DNA of 46,604 nucleotides. Source: Opitutales bacterium UBA2995. GTDB lineage: Bacteria > Verrucomicrobiota > Verrucomicrobiia > Opitutales > UBA2995. The position numbers and the translations under genes are program-made. The notes below the pieces were generated by a model that saw nothing but the letters and a program-made list of their open reading frames with translations, ran no database searches and was not told the DNA's origin. The stretch covers positions 1 through 46,604 of the forward strand of contig DDZZ01000059.1 of assembly GCA_002346535.1 (NCBI GenBank), written 5' to 3'. The first letter of the stretch is position 1. Each line of letters opens with the position of its first letter. Below, in pieces: positions 31,969-40,502 of this stretch.

Positions 31969-33042
31969 ATGATTATGGCAAAAGCAGCAAAACCAAAAAC
32001 TGAATACGGAAACGACCGCAAAAAGAACCTCGACCTAGCAATTTCAGCGATCAACAGACAATTTGGTGAGAACGCGATTATGCGGTTGGGTGAATCGCCC
32101 AAACTCAATGTAGCCTGTTTCTCCACGGGTTCAGTAGCTATCGACCTTGCCCTGGGCATTGGCGGACTCCCCAAAGGTAGAATCTGCGAAATTTATGGAC
32201 CGGAGTCCTCAGGAAAGACCACCATGTGCCTCAGTCTCATTGCAGAAGCACAGAAAAACGGCGGAACCGCTGCTTTCATTGACGTTGAGCATGCCTTAGA
32301 CCCCAAATACGCCCGTGTCCTCGGTGTGGATTTAAGCGAATTGATGATTTCCCAGCCAGAAAGCGGTGAAGATGCCCTTAATATTACCGAAACACTGATC
32401 CGTTCTGGTGCAGTGGACGTGGTAGTGCTTGATTCTGTCGCAGCCTTAGTATCTAGACACGAGCTGGACGGCCAGATGGGGGACGCAACTGTCGGGTTGC
32501 AGGCTAGAATGATGAGTCAGGCCATGCGCAGGCTGACAGGCGCCATAAACAAAAGCCAATGTATCTGCCTGTTTACCAACCAGATACGTGAAAAAATTGG
32601 AGTTATGTTCGGTAGCCCAGAAACAACTCCAGGAGGCAGGGCATTGAAGTTTTTCTCATCGGTTCGCATGGATATTCGGCGGATCGGTCAAATTAAAGAT
32701 CCTTCCGGAAAGGTCGTGGGTAACCGAACACGTCTGAAAGTGGTGAAAAACAAGGTCGCCCCACCCTTCACCGAATGTGAGTTCGATATCATGTACAATG
32801 AAGGAATTTCCAAGACAGGATCACTACTCGATTTAGGGGTGGAACACAAAATCCTGGAAAAGAAAGGCGCCTGGATCTCTTACAAAGGAGACCTTATAGG
32901 ACAAGGACGCGAAGCCGCCAAACAACACCTTATGGAACACCCAGAACTCCAAGATGAACTTAACAAAGGTATTCTTGAGAAAGTTAATATCGGGGTAGGA
33001 AATGTTGTTGCCTCCGAAGAGGAGGAAAAGGATGAAGGATAG
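31969..33042 (+). CDS. recA: recombinase RecA
   Basis: ATP-dependent strand-exchange protein, also the co-protease for LexA. Walker A is GPESSGKTT; FIDVEHALDPKYA, VVLDSVAALVSRHELDGQMG, the L2-adjacent MFGSPETTPGGRALKFFSS and the RIGQIKDPSGKVVGNRTRLK block are all standard. It ends with an acidic tail (SEEEEKDEG). At 357 aa it is full length. ATG at 31969 is used; an ATG two codons downstream (MAKAAKPK) is equally plausible, and neither has a strong Shine-Dalgarno. mnmE begins 15 bases after the stop, with a strong hairpin across the junction. Confidence 0.97.
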   Translation: MIMAKAAKPKTEYGNDRKKNLDLAISAINRQFGENAIMRLGESPKLNVACFSTGSVAIDLALGIGGLPKGRICEIYGPESSGKTTMCLSLIAEAQKNGGTAAFIDVEHALDPKYARVLGVDLSELMISQPESGEDALNITETLIRSGAVDVVVLDSVAALVSRHELDGQMGDATVGLQARMMSQAMRRLTGAINKSQCICLFTNQIREKIGVMFGSPETTPGGRALKFFSSVRMDIRRIGQIKDPSGKVVGNRTRLKVVKNKVAPPFTECEFDIMYNEGISKTGSLLDLGVEHKILEKKGAWISYKGDLIGQGREAAKQHLMEHPELQDELNKGILEKVNIGVGNVVASEEEEKDEG

Positions 33043-33053
33043 CTTTCCTTCAT
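33032..33053 (+). promoter_or_regulatory. hairpin spanning the recA stop and mnmE leader
   Basis: ATGAAGGA and TCCTTCAT form a perfect 8-bp stem around TAGCTT. The loop contains the recA stop codon and the 5' arm holds AAGGA, the only Shine-Dalgarno-like sequence before mnmE (ATG at 33057). No T-run follows. It could protect the recA 3' end or control mnmE translation. Confidence 0.45.
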
Positions 33054-33056
33054 TCT

Positions 33057-34412
33057 ATGGATAATTCGGAAACATTTACAGCGCTTTCTACACCTCACGG
33101 CGAATCAGCCATCGGTATCGTTCGCTGTAGCGGGCAACTATGTAAAAGCTTGGCCTCCAATATCTTCGGAGATCATTCCCCTACCCCTCGCCTAGCTACG
33201 GTTTCAAACTATAAGAATCAAAAAGGAAAATTCCTCGACCAGGTAGTTTATACCTATTTAGAAGCCGAAAAATCATACACCGGAGATCCTATGCTTGAAA
33301 TTTCATGCCATGGGAACCCCTTTGTTCTACAAAATATTCTTGAGGACCTCGTAGAAAGAGGCTGTCGGCTGGCCCAACCGGGGGAATTCACTCAAACAGC
33401 ATTTTTGAATGGCAAACTCGACCTAAGCCAAGCGGAGGCTGTCGTGGACCTCATTAAAGCACGAACTGATCTGTCATTTAAGGCCGCAGCCCACCAATTA
33501 AAAGGCAGTTTGAGCCGAAGGGTTAATTCTCTAGTCGAAGCATTGCTTCAAATCGTTGCTGAAATCGAAGCATATATTGATTTTCCAGAGGAAGACCTGC
33601 CAAGTGAGGGTGATTCCGCACCCTGCCCGAAACTGAGCCACCTCTTAAATGAAATTTCCAAGCTCTCTGATACGGCACAAACAGGAATATTTTTACGAGA
33701 GGGCGTCCAGGCAATTATAGTTGGAAAACCCAATGCCGGGAAAAGCAGCATACTCAATCGCCTACTGGGAGAACCCCGGGCCATTGTTAGTGAGGAGCCC
33801 GGAACTACCAGGGATTATATTGAGGCATCTTTTTTCGTAAATCCATATCGTATCAATATTATTGATACTGCTGGAATTTATGAAACAGAAGACCTAATCG
33901 GGAAGGAAGGAATTCGTAAAACGTTGGAACAAATGGCTTTAAGTGACATAATTATATTGACCATTGACTCCTCTGAGCCGCCGCCCAAATTCATTCCTAA
34001 TGTATCCAAATTATTGTTACCAGAAAAGACACTGGTTATCAAAAACAAATCCGACCTTGAACCCTGCCCAAAACTAACCGGTTTTATGAAAGGCTTTCCA
34101 CAGGTCATTTTGTCTGCACTTAAGACAACTGGATTTGATCAACTAAAAAATGAAATCAGAAAGCTTTTAGGCGGTCCAACGGCTTCTGAAAAGGGAGATG
34201 TAATTGCGGTGAGCGCACGTCATCATACTGCACTTTTGAAAACCGAAGATGACCTCAAAAATGCGCTTTCTCTTCTTGAATCAGATAAACCTGCGGAGTT
34301 GGTTGCGAGTCATTTAAGAGAAGGAATCGCAAATCTAGAAACAATCGTAGGCAAAATTGACAATGAAAGAATGTTGGACAAACTTTTTGCTCAATTTTGC
34401 ATCGGTAAGTAA
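33057..34412 (+). CDS. mnmE: tRNA modification GTPase MnmE
   Basis: With MnmG it installs the (carboxymethyl)aminomethyl group on U34 of several tRNAs. The N-terminal formyl-THF-binding domain (ALSTPHGESAIGIVRCSG, ISCHGNPFVLQNIL, PGEFTQTAFLNGKLDLSQAE) is followed by helices and an inserted Ras-like G domain: GKPNAGKSS from residue 223, EPGTTRD, DTAG and NKSD. The C-terminal catalytic motif FCIGK is intact. 451 aa is normal. mnmG starts on the next base after the stop, as expected for a functional pair. Confidence 0.96.
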   Translation: MDNSETFTALSTPHGESAIGIVRCSGQLCKSLASNIFGDHSPTPRLATVSNYKNQKGKFLDQVVYTYLEAEKSYTGDPMLEISCHGNPFVLQNILEDLVERGCRLAQPGEFTQTAFLNGKLDLSQAEAVVDLIKARTDLSFKAAAHQLKGSLSRRVNSLVEALLQIVAEIEAYIDFPEEDLPSEGDSAPCPKLSHLLNEISKLSDTAQTGIFLREGVQAIIVGKPNAGKSSILNRLLGEPRAIVSEEPGTTRDYIEASFFVNPYRINIIDTAGIYETEDLIGKEGIRKTLEQMALSDIIILTIDSSEPPPKFIPNVSKLLLPEKTLVIKNKSDLEPCPKLTGFMKGFPQVILSALKTTGFDQLKNEIRKLLGGPTASEKGDVIAVSARHHTALLKTEDDLKNALSLLESDKPAELVASHLREGIANLETIVGKIDNERMLDKLFAQFCIGK

Positions 34413-36290
34413 ATGAGGATCAGTAATAAAGAGCCTTTTAATGTTATTGTATGCGGAGCTGGCCATGCGGGCGTAGAAGCTGCGTTAGCTGCTGCCAGAA
34501 TGGGTAGTCGCACCCTACTCCTCTCAGGCAACATAGATACCATTGGCGCTATGAGCTGTAATCCAGCCATTGGAGGTCAGGCAAAAGGCCATATTGTGCG
34601 GGAAATTGATGCACTCGGAGGCGAGATGGCCATAAATGCAGATACAACGGGGATACAATATCGCTTACTTAATTCTTCAAAGGGCGAATCAGTTCAAGCG
34701 CCTCGCATTCAATCTGATAAGAAAGCCTACCAGTTTAGACTCAAACATACCATTGAACACCAAAATAACCTCGTTCTCTTCCAGGCAACCGTTACAGGAT
34801 TAATTTTTCAGCATGGCTGTGTTGTTGGCTGTAAAACCAATCTGGGTCTCGACTTTTTCGGGGAAACGGTAGTTGTTACCACAGGAACTTTTCTGCGCGG
34901 GCTAATGCACGTGGGCCAAAATCAAAATAAGGGCGGACGCATGGGAGATTTTAGCTCCGAAAGCTTATCAGACAGTTTTTTGGAAGCCGGAATCGAACTT
35001 GAGCGACTTAAGACAGGCACTCCACCGCGAATACTGGGCCGAAGCATAGATTTTGTCAATCTTGAGGAGCAACCCGGAGATGAAATACCGACGCTGTTTG
35101 CCTTTTATGATACCCGCGAACAAACTGATTTGTTCCACGTGGAACATTCGGAAGAAAGAAAACCTGGTTGGCTCCCCGGGGAAAATCAGGTTTCATGCTG
35201 GATCACATATACCTCCGAAAAAAGTCATGGCGTAATTCAGGAAAACCTCAGTAAATCTGCCATGTATTCCGGCGCGATTGAAGGCGCAGGACCCAGATAT
35301 TGCCCGAGTATTGAAGATAAAATTGTGAGATTTTCAGACAAGGCCAGGCATAGGCTGTTTCTGGAGCCAGAAGGTCGAAATACCAACGAATACTACATAA
35401 ACGGGCTTTCAACGAGTCTGCCATTTGACGTCCAGGAGCAAATCCTTGAAACGATTCCGGGGCTGGAAAACGCACAACTCATGCGGCCTGCATACGCGGT
35501 GGAATACGATTTTGCGCCTCCGACCCAATTGTTTGCATCACTTGAATCCAAATTGGTTGAGAATCTCTTTTTTGCCGGCCAAATAAATGGAACCTCCGGC
35601 TACGAAGAAGCTGGAGGGCAAGGACTACTTGCCGGAATAAATGCAGTCAAAAAGAGTAGGGGAGAGGACCCCTTGATTTTACAGCGGCACGAATCTTACA
35701 TTGGGGTATTGGTTGACGATTTAGTCACCAAAGGCACTCATGAACCCTACCGAATGTTTACGAGCAGGGCCGAACATCGATTGCTTCTTAACCACAGTAG
35801 TGCCGAAATTAGACTTTCAAAATATGTAAAGGACTCTGGAAATATATCTTTTTATCGTTGGGGTAGAATAACTCACAAAGTTAATGCCATTGATAAATGG
35901 GAGCCTGAGCTCGAAAAATCAAAATCTAAAGGAGGCACTTTTGCTGAGGCTGTCCGCCGCGGGGAAACAGATATCGAATTTCCGCACGATTTCTTATCTG
36001 AAACCAAGGAGATTCAAAAAGAGGTCCTTTACCGAATACGGTACAAAGGATACCTGAACAGAGAGTTAAGACTGGTTGAAAGAATGGCAACGGTTGACCG
36101 CATCAAACTGCCCAAAAACTTCAACTATTCAAATGTCCGAGGGCTTCGAAATGAAAGTGCAGCAAAATTAACCTCCATTCAGCCGCTGAACCTTGGTCAG
36201 GCTAAACGCATCAGTGGCGTGAACCCATCCGACATAAGTATTTTGATGGTTCTTCTGGAGTCAGGAAAATTATCAACAGTCCGCAATTAA
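34413..36290 (+). CDS. mnmG: tRNA uridine-5-carboxymethylaminomethyl modification enzyme MnmG (GidA)
   Basis: FAD-dependent partner of MnmE. The dinucleotide-binding motif is VCGAGHAGVEAALAAARMG near the N-terminus; SCNPAIGGQAKGHIVREIDA, FLRGLMHVGQNQNKGGRMGD, LKTGTPPRI and GQINGTSGYEEAGGQGLLAG are family hallmarks. The C-terminal helical domain for MnmE binding ends RISGVNPSDISILMVLL. At 625 aa it is full length. The start abuts the mnmE stop, so translation is probably coupled. Confidence 0.97.
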   Translation: MRISNKEPFNVIVCGAGHAGVEAALAAARMGSRTLLLSGNIDTIGAMSCNPAIGGQAKGHIVREIDALGGEMAINADTTGIQYRLLNSSKGESVQAPRIQSDKKAYQFRLKHTIEHQNNLVLFQATVTGLIFQHGCVVGCKTNLGLDFFGETVVVTTGTFLRGLMHVGQNQNKGGRMGDFSSESLSDSFLEAGIELERLKTGTPPRILGRSIDFVNLEEQPGDEIPTLFAFYDTREQTDLFHVEHSEERKPGWLPGENQVSCWITYTSEKSHGVIQENLSKSAMYSGAIEGAGPRYCPSIEDKIVRFSDKARHRLFLEPEGRNTNEYYINGLSTSLPFDVQEQILETIPGLENAQLMRPAYAVEYDFAPPTQLFASLESKLVENLFFAGQINGTSGYEEAGGQGLLAGINAVKKSRGEDPLILQRHESYIGVLVDDLVTKGTHEPYRMFTSRAEHRLLLNHSSAEIRLSKYVKDSGNISFYRWGRITHKVNAIDKWEPELEKSKSKGGTFAEAVRRGETDIEFPHDFLSETKEIQKEVLYRIRYKGYLNRELRLVERMATVDRIKLPKNFNYSNVRGLRNESAAKLTSIQPLNLGQAKRISGVNPSDISILMVLLESGKLSTVRN

Positions 36291-36347
36291 TATTGTTAAA
36301 CGCTGCCACGCTTAATTTTGCTTTCAGCCCGAAACTGGGAACAGGCC

Positions 36348-37042
36348 ATGGACGACAGCAGAAGCAAAACCCTGGCGGTAAATGATGAAGAAGACGTCAC
36401 AAATTTCGTTCTCTATCATATTGAAAACGAGTTGTTTGCAGTAGATATGGTCAATGATTCCAATCACATCTTGGGAGTAGGACGCGATTCTCAACCGGAC
36501 CTATTCCTGTTGGATTTGATGATGCCAACTAAAAGCGGCATCCAAATTTGCCGGATGATCCGGGCCGACAGTAAGTTGAAAAACACCCTCGTTGTCTTTC
36601 TCGCCGCAAAAACAGAATAGGAGGACAGAATCCTTGGATTGGAGACAGGCGGCGATGACTACATCTGTAACCCTTTCAACATTAAGGAATTAAGTTTTCG
36701 CGTGAAGGCCGTTTTAAAACGAGCAAACCGAAGTTTAGCGCGACACGAAAATAATACTTTCAAAGCGCGTAATGTATTATTGGATGAGGATCAGTATCAA
36801 TTACAGGCCTCAGGAATACCGTCAGAGCTGACAGCCACAGAATTCAAGCTAGTGAAACCCCTTATTGAAAAAGGCCGCGTGTAACATCGAGAAAACCTTC
36901 TGATGAATGTATGGCACTATGAAAGCGATACGGAAATCCGAACTGTCGACACTCATATCAGAAGATTACGCGAAAAACTGGGCAGCAAGCCGAAATCATC
37001 AAACCCATACTTGGAGCAGGCTACAAAGTAGCGGAAGTATAG
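36348..37042 (+). pseudogene. decayed PhoB-like OmpR-family response regulator
   Basis: The receiver domain starts KTLAVNDEEDVTNFVLYHIE (first acidic residue changed to Asn) and keeps the phospho-Asp in LFLLDLMMPTKSG. A TAG interrupts it after AKTE (36618), where the frame continues through ETGGDDYICNPFNIKELSFR. The winged-helix domain follows (ELTATEFKLVKPLIEKGRV), is broken by TAA at 36882, resumes HRENLLMNVW and RTVDTHIRRLREKLG, then needs a frame change near 36985 to end ILGAGYKVAEV. Two stops and a frameshift: clearly dead. It lies between mnmG and a phoR relic. Confidence 0.85.
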
Positions 37043-37045
37043 GGA

Positions 37046-37716
37046 ATGAGCTTTATCCTCACGTTGGCAGTTCTTCTATTGTATTTCATACGCAGATACT
37101 TGCTATACAGAAACTACGTCAAGCAACTGGCAAAATCCCTGGAAAGACGTCAAGGCTACCTATTTGACGACGAGTCAACTCCCCAAACCTCCAAGTACAT
37201 GTCCAGGCTCAGGGAGCGAATCAATTCCGCGATCCAGGAAAACATCCAGCTTCAGCAATCAAGGCAAAGTCATCTTGAACAACCGGAGGCCAACTTGGTA
37301 AATAACGCCGACAGCTTGGAGAAAAATTAAATGTCCCTCGAACTGGAATTAAATCCAGAAGAGAACGAAATAAATGGAGATTCTAGAAAATTCGCCCAAG
37401 TGTTTGATAACTTGATTCAGGATGCCACCAAATACCCCGCTGAAAACCCGCCCCTGAGAGTCGGATCGCATCAAGCGGACCCCGAAATCCTGATATGGTT
37501 TGAGGATAATGGAATCGGCATTCCCGAGTCCGAGTTACCGCGAATATTTGAGCGTTTCTACCGGGTCGAAAAAGGCAGATCCCGCGACAAACGGGGAACT
37601 GGTCTGGGATTGAGTATCGTAACAGAATCGTTTTATTGCATGGAGGCAGCTTAAAAGCTGAAAACGTGGAGGGCGGTGGACTAAAAATTGAAATATCGCT
37701 CCCATCAGCGGCATGA
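37046..37716 (+). pseudogene. decayed PhoR-like sensor histidine kinase
   Basis: An N-terminal helix (MSFILTLAVLLLYFIRRYLL) and linker lead to a stop at 37328; immediately after, the ATPase domain is present: VFDNLIQDATKYPAENP (N box, Asn retained), WFEDNGIGIPESELPRIFERF, GTGLGLSIV. A frame change near 37622 is needed to reach HGGSLKAENVEGGG. The phospho-accepting His box (SHELRTPL type) and the whole dimerisation domain are missing. Its TGA overlaps the ATG of trmB, showing that the operon architecture has outlived the gene. Confidence 0.85.
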
Positions 37717-38357
37717 CCCGACTATATTTACATTCAACCGACCCAGAAGTGGCTTCAAAAATGAAACCAGAAGTCTACGCGAAGATCTTAAAGCGCAGGG
37801 AAGAGTTGACCGCAACACTCCAACAAATCGAAACAGACGCCCATACAATTTCATTGGAGATTGGTTGCGGCCACGGACATTTCCTAACCGCAATGGCTTT
37901 AAAAACCCCCAAAGAACAATTTGTGGGCATCGACGTAAATCGAGGCCGGATATTCAAGGCTCGCCGGAAAGCCGAAAGACTTGGACTCAAAAACATTCAC
38001 CTCCTGGAGTGCGAGAGCATAGAATTCCTGAAATTACTCCCCGATAAAATTCGAATCAAGGAAACCTGGATTCTTTATCCCGACCCCTGGCCAAAAAAAA
38101 GGCACTTTAAAAACAGAATAATTCAGGCCCCGTTTCTGGATGCCTTGGCGTCAGCGAGCATCCTTAAAGGAAAACTGTTTCTGAGATCAGATTACGATGC
38201 CTATCTGGAATGGTCGAAGGAATTGCTTGATCAATCTGGCGAATGGACGGTGCTTCCAAACTTCGAATGGCCGGAAATCACTGCAACCGTTTTCCAGGAA
38301 CTGACCAACAACCAGCACTCATCGCTGGTCGCCGAACTAAATCCATTGAAAGAGTAA
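37713..38357 (+). CDS. trmB: tRNA (guanine-N7-)-methyltransferase
   Basis: SAM-dependent enzyme making m7G46 in tRNA. The class I methyltransferase fold shows LEIGCGHGHFLTAMA (SAM loop), FVGIDVNRGRIFKAR (acidic ribose contact) and the family-specific ILYPDPWPKKRHFKNRII. 214 aa is the usual size. The ATG overlaps the stop of the phoR relic (ATGA). Its 3' end overlaps the 3' end of a small membrane protein gene on the other strand by about 20 bases. Confidence 0.92.
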   Translation: MTRLYLHSTDPEVASKMKPEVYAKILKRREELTATLQQIETDAHTISLEIGCGHGHFLTAMALKTPKEQFVGIDVNRGRIFKARRKAERLGLKNIHLLECESIEFLKLLPDKIRIKETWILYPDPWPKKRHFKNRIIQAPFLDALASASILKGKLFLRSDYDAYLEWSKELLDQSGEWTVLPNFEWPEITATVFQELTNNQHSSLVAELNPLKE

Positions 38358-38558
38358 CACGATCACGAATTGAAGCAGGACGGCAATCGAGACCAATAAT
38401 CCGATGGCAAAAGAAAAAGTACTGAAACGTATTCGTCGCAAGCGATGAGTCGGAATACGGGCGACCGGTTGAGGCACCGGAAAACCCTGCCGCTTCTTTC
38501 GCGACTGAAACTTCTTACGCTTAAATATGGCTCCGGTTATGTCTTTGGGCTGAGGCAT
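38337..38558 (-). CDS. small basic protein with C-terminal transmembrane helix
   Basis: A 73-aa frame, MPQPKDITGAIFKRKKFQSR..., has a strongly basic, proline-containing N-terminal half and one C-terminal hydrophobic helix (about residues 47-72, FSFAIGLLVSIAVLLQFVIV), ending in a few residues: a tail-anchored layout. An AAGGAG lies about 13 bases upstream of the ATG. It diverges from the ATP synthase operon and overlaps the trmB end. Family unknown; it does not match AtpI or AtpZ by eye. The clean topology supports a real gene. Confidence 0.55.
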   Translation of the reverse strand: MPQPKDITGAIFKRKKFQSRKKRQGFPVPQPVARIPTHRLRRIRFSTFSFAIGLLVSIAVLLQFVIVLLFQWI

Positions 38559-38594
38559 GTCACTTAAATGACTCCTTACAAATCTATATTAAAC

Positions 38595-38616
38595 GACTGA
38601 TAATATTATTTCAGTC
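38595..38616. promoter_or_regulatory. inverted repeat in the atp operon upstream region
   Basis: GACTGA and TCAGTC flank an AT-only 10-base centre containing AATATT. The site lies between the divergent small membrane protein gene and atpB, the natural place for an operator acting on one or both. No good -35/-10 pair could be chosen for the atp operon. Confidence 0.4.
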
Positions 38617-38727
38617 AAGGATCTCTAATGGAAAAAACAAGCTGGAGTATTTTTTACAAATGATGGTTGACCAAAGCAAAGAGTTCCTTCAACTCAAGTG
38701 CCTTTTAAGTTGTCAGAATTGGCACTT

Positions 38728-39600
38728 ATGAGCACTTTCCTGCAATTATCCTTCACCCGGTTCATCAAATTTGTACCTATCGCCTCTGGCTTGCTATTTG
38801 TAACGCCATCCGCACAGGCAGCAATTAGCCCGAAAGCTACCGAACTGACCACCGTACTCGGGTTACCTGTCACTAACTCAATGGTCACGAGTTGGGGACT
38901 CTCAATCCTTATTATACTAATAATTCGGTTGATGGTTAAACAGCCGCAACTCATCCCGACCAGAAGCCAATTTGTTGTAGAAACACTCGTTGAGGGCATC
39001 CGTAATTTGATTGAACCCATTGTGGGCAAACACATGGTCAAGCCAACCTTTCCATTACTGGTTGGCCTATTCACTTTTATACTCCTCCATAATTGGAGTG
39101 GGCTTCTTCCAGGAGTGGGCACGGTCGGTTATTTTGATGAGCAAGGGCATTTTGAGTCCTACATTCGGCCAGGGAATGCCGACCTAAATATGACCCTGGC
39201 ACTTGCGATCATTCACTTTGTGGCTTGGTTCTACTTTGTTATGCGCTACGCAGGACCCAAAGTACTTATCTTCGACCTGTTCGGCAACAAGGCGGACAGG
39301 AAAGAAATCCCGGGGGCAATGTTCTATTTGTTGACCGTAATCTTCCTCTTGGTCGGGGTCATCGAAGTCATCTCTATTATATTTAGAAATGTTTCCCTGC
39401 CATTCCGCTTGTATGGAAATGTGTTCGGAGGAGAAAACCTGTTGCACAGCATGACCAACCTGATTGGCTGGGTTGTGCCCGTTCCCTTTTATTTTCTGGA
39501 GCTCCTCATAGGCTTTGTCCAAGCCATGGTCTTTGTGATGCTCGTAGCGGTTTATATCGGCCTTATCTGTAACCACGACTCGGAGGAGCATGCCCATTAA
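38728..39600 (+). CDS. atpB: ATP synthase F0 subunit a
   Basis: Membrane stator subunit that forms the proton half-channels. The essential Arg is in VSLPFRLYGNVFGGENLLHS; the C-terminal helix pair FLELLIGFVQAMVFVMLVAV is characteristic. The N-terminus (MSTFLQLSFTRFIKFVPIAS... AQA) looks like a cleavable signal, seen in some bacterial a subunits. ATG at 38728 is used; a GTG at 38698 would add ten residues. About 290 aa. It opens the operon atpBEFHAGDC; no atpI precedes it. Confidence 0.93.
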   Translation: MSTFLQLSFTRFIKFVPIASGLLFVTPSAQAAISPKATELTTVLGLPVTNSMVTSWGLSILIILIIRLMVKQPQLIPTRSQFVVETLVEGIRNLIEPIVGKHMVKPTFPLLVGLFTFILLHNWSGLLPGVGTVGYFDEQGHFESYIRPGNADLNMTLALAIIHFVAWFYFVMRYAGPKVLIFDLFGNKADRKEIPGAMFYLLTVIFLLVGVIEVISIIFRNVSLPFRLYGNVFGGENLLHSMTNLIGWVVPVPFYFLELLIGFVQAMVFVMLVAVYIGLICNHDSEEHAH

Positions 39601-39676
39601 ACCAATTTCCTGGTCTGGACCGACCACGATGCCGGGGGACCTTGAAAACACTTAAAACAATAAATCCAAAAAAGAA

Positions 39677-39880
39677 ATGATCGAACTATTAGCAGTAATG
39701 GAGGGAAGTATTCAAGGTGGACTCGGATGCCTAGGTGCAGCCATTGGAGTAGGCCTCGTAGGTGCCAAAGCCGCCGAAAGCGTGGGCCGCAATCCTGGTG
39801 CTTCGGGAAAGATCCTGGTTCAAGCCATTCTGGGTATGGCCCTGGCGGAAGCGGTCGCCTTCTACGCCCTCTTCCTGTAA
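39677..39880 (+). CDS. atpE: ATP synthase F0 subunit c
   Basis: Two-helix proteolipid of the rotor ring, 67 aa. Helix 1 has the Gly-rich GCLGAAIGVGLVGAKAAESV; the polar loop is RNPGASGK; helix 2 is ILVQAILGMALAEAVAFYAL with the ion-binding carboxylate Glu58. The residue after Glu is Ala rather than Ser/Thr and helix 1 lacks the Gln of Na+-coupled rings, so protons are the likely coupling ion (inference). Confidence 0.93.
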   Translation: MIELLAVMEGSIQGGLGCLGAAIGVGLVGAKAAESVGRNPGASGKILVQAILGMALAEAVAFYALFL

Positions 39881-39934
39881 CAATGTTTTCAGGTGCGGCT
39901 CGGTAACGGGCCGCGCCCAACTTATTCCTTTGTG

Positions 39935-40501
39935 ATGATCGAAAGTATTTTATTTATAGCTGCTACTGAAGGAGCCGAATCCGCGAACCAGTTTATTCGA
40001 TTGGCCGAAAACTTCGGGCTCAATGGGCGCTTCCTTCTCGCTCAAATAATCAATTTCATTATTGTCGCCGCTCTCCTCTACAAGTTTGCCTTCAAGCCCA
40101 TTATTGAAACCATCGACCAGCGACAGAAGGAAATCTCCGAAGGACTGGAATTTGCTGAAGAAGCCAAGGCGAAGCTGGCAGACTCCGAAAAGCAACATGC
40201 TGCCACCATTCAGAAAGCGCAGCAGGAGTCGCAATCAATCATAGCCACAGCTCGCGATAACGCTAAAACCTATGAGAGGAAGCAGGCGCAGGAGGCTACC
40301 GCCAAAGCTGAAGAAATAATAGCGAAAGCAAAAGAAGCCATTGAGCTTGAGAAAACAAAAATGCTCAAAGAAGTCCGTGAGGAAGTTACCCGCCTCGTTG
40401 TCGAGACTTCCTCAAAAGTGCTCAGCAAGGATTTGACCGACGATGACAAATCTCGTTTTAGCAAATCTGCTGCGGAAGAGCTTTCAAGTGTAGGGCCCTG
40501 A
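39935..40501 (+). CDS. atpF: ATP synthase F0 subunit b
   Basis: Peripheral-stalk subunit. A single N-terminal membrane helix (LLAQIINFIIVAALLYKFAF) follows a short lead, then a long charged, alanine-rich coiled coil (EFAEEAKAKLADSEKQHAAT to AEEIIAKAKEAIELEKTKML) that reaches to F1. ATG at 39935 is chosen because the sequence from 39893 is low-quality as protein. About 188 aa. The stop is one base from the atpH start. Confidence 0.9.
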   Translation: MIESILFIAATEGAESANQFIRLAENFGLNGRFLLAQIINFIIVAALLYKFAFKPIIETIDQRQKEISEGLEFAEEAKAKLADSEKQHAATIQKAQQESQSIIATARDNAKTYERKQAQEATAKAEEIIAKAKEAIELEKTKMLKEVREEVTRLVVETSSKVLSKDLTDDDKSRFSKSAAEELSSVGP

Positions 40502-40502
40502 A

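Noticed and set aside
38629..38664. 11-codon leader peptide MEKTSWSIFYK before atpB
   Set aside because: No Shine-Dalgarno, no attenuator-like hairpins and no clear link to atp regulation; likely chance.
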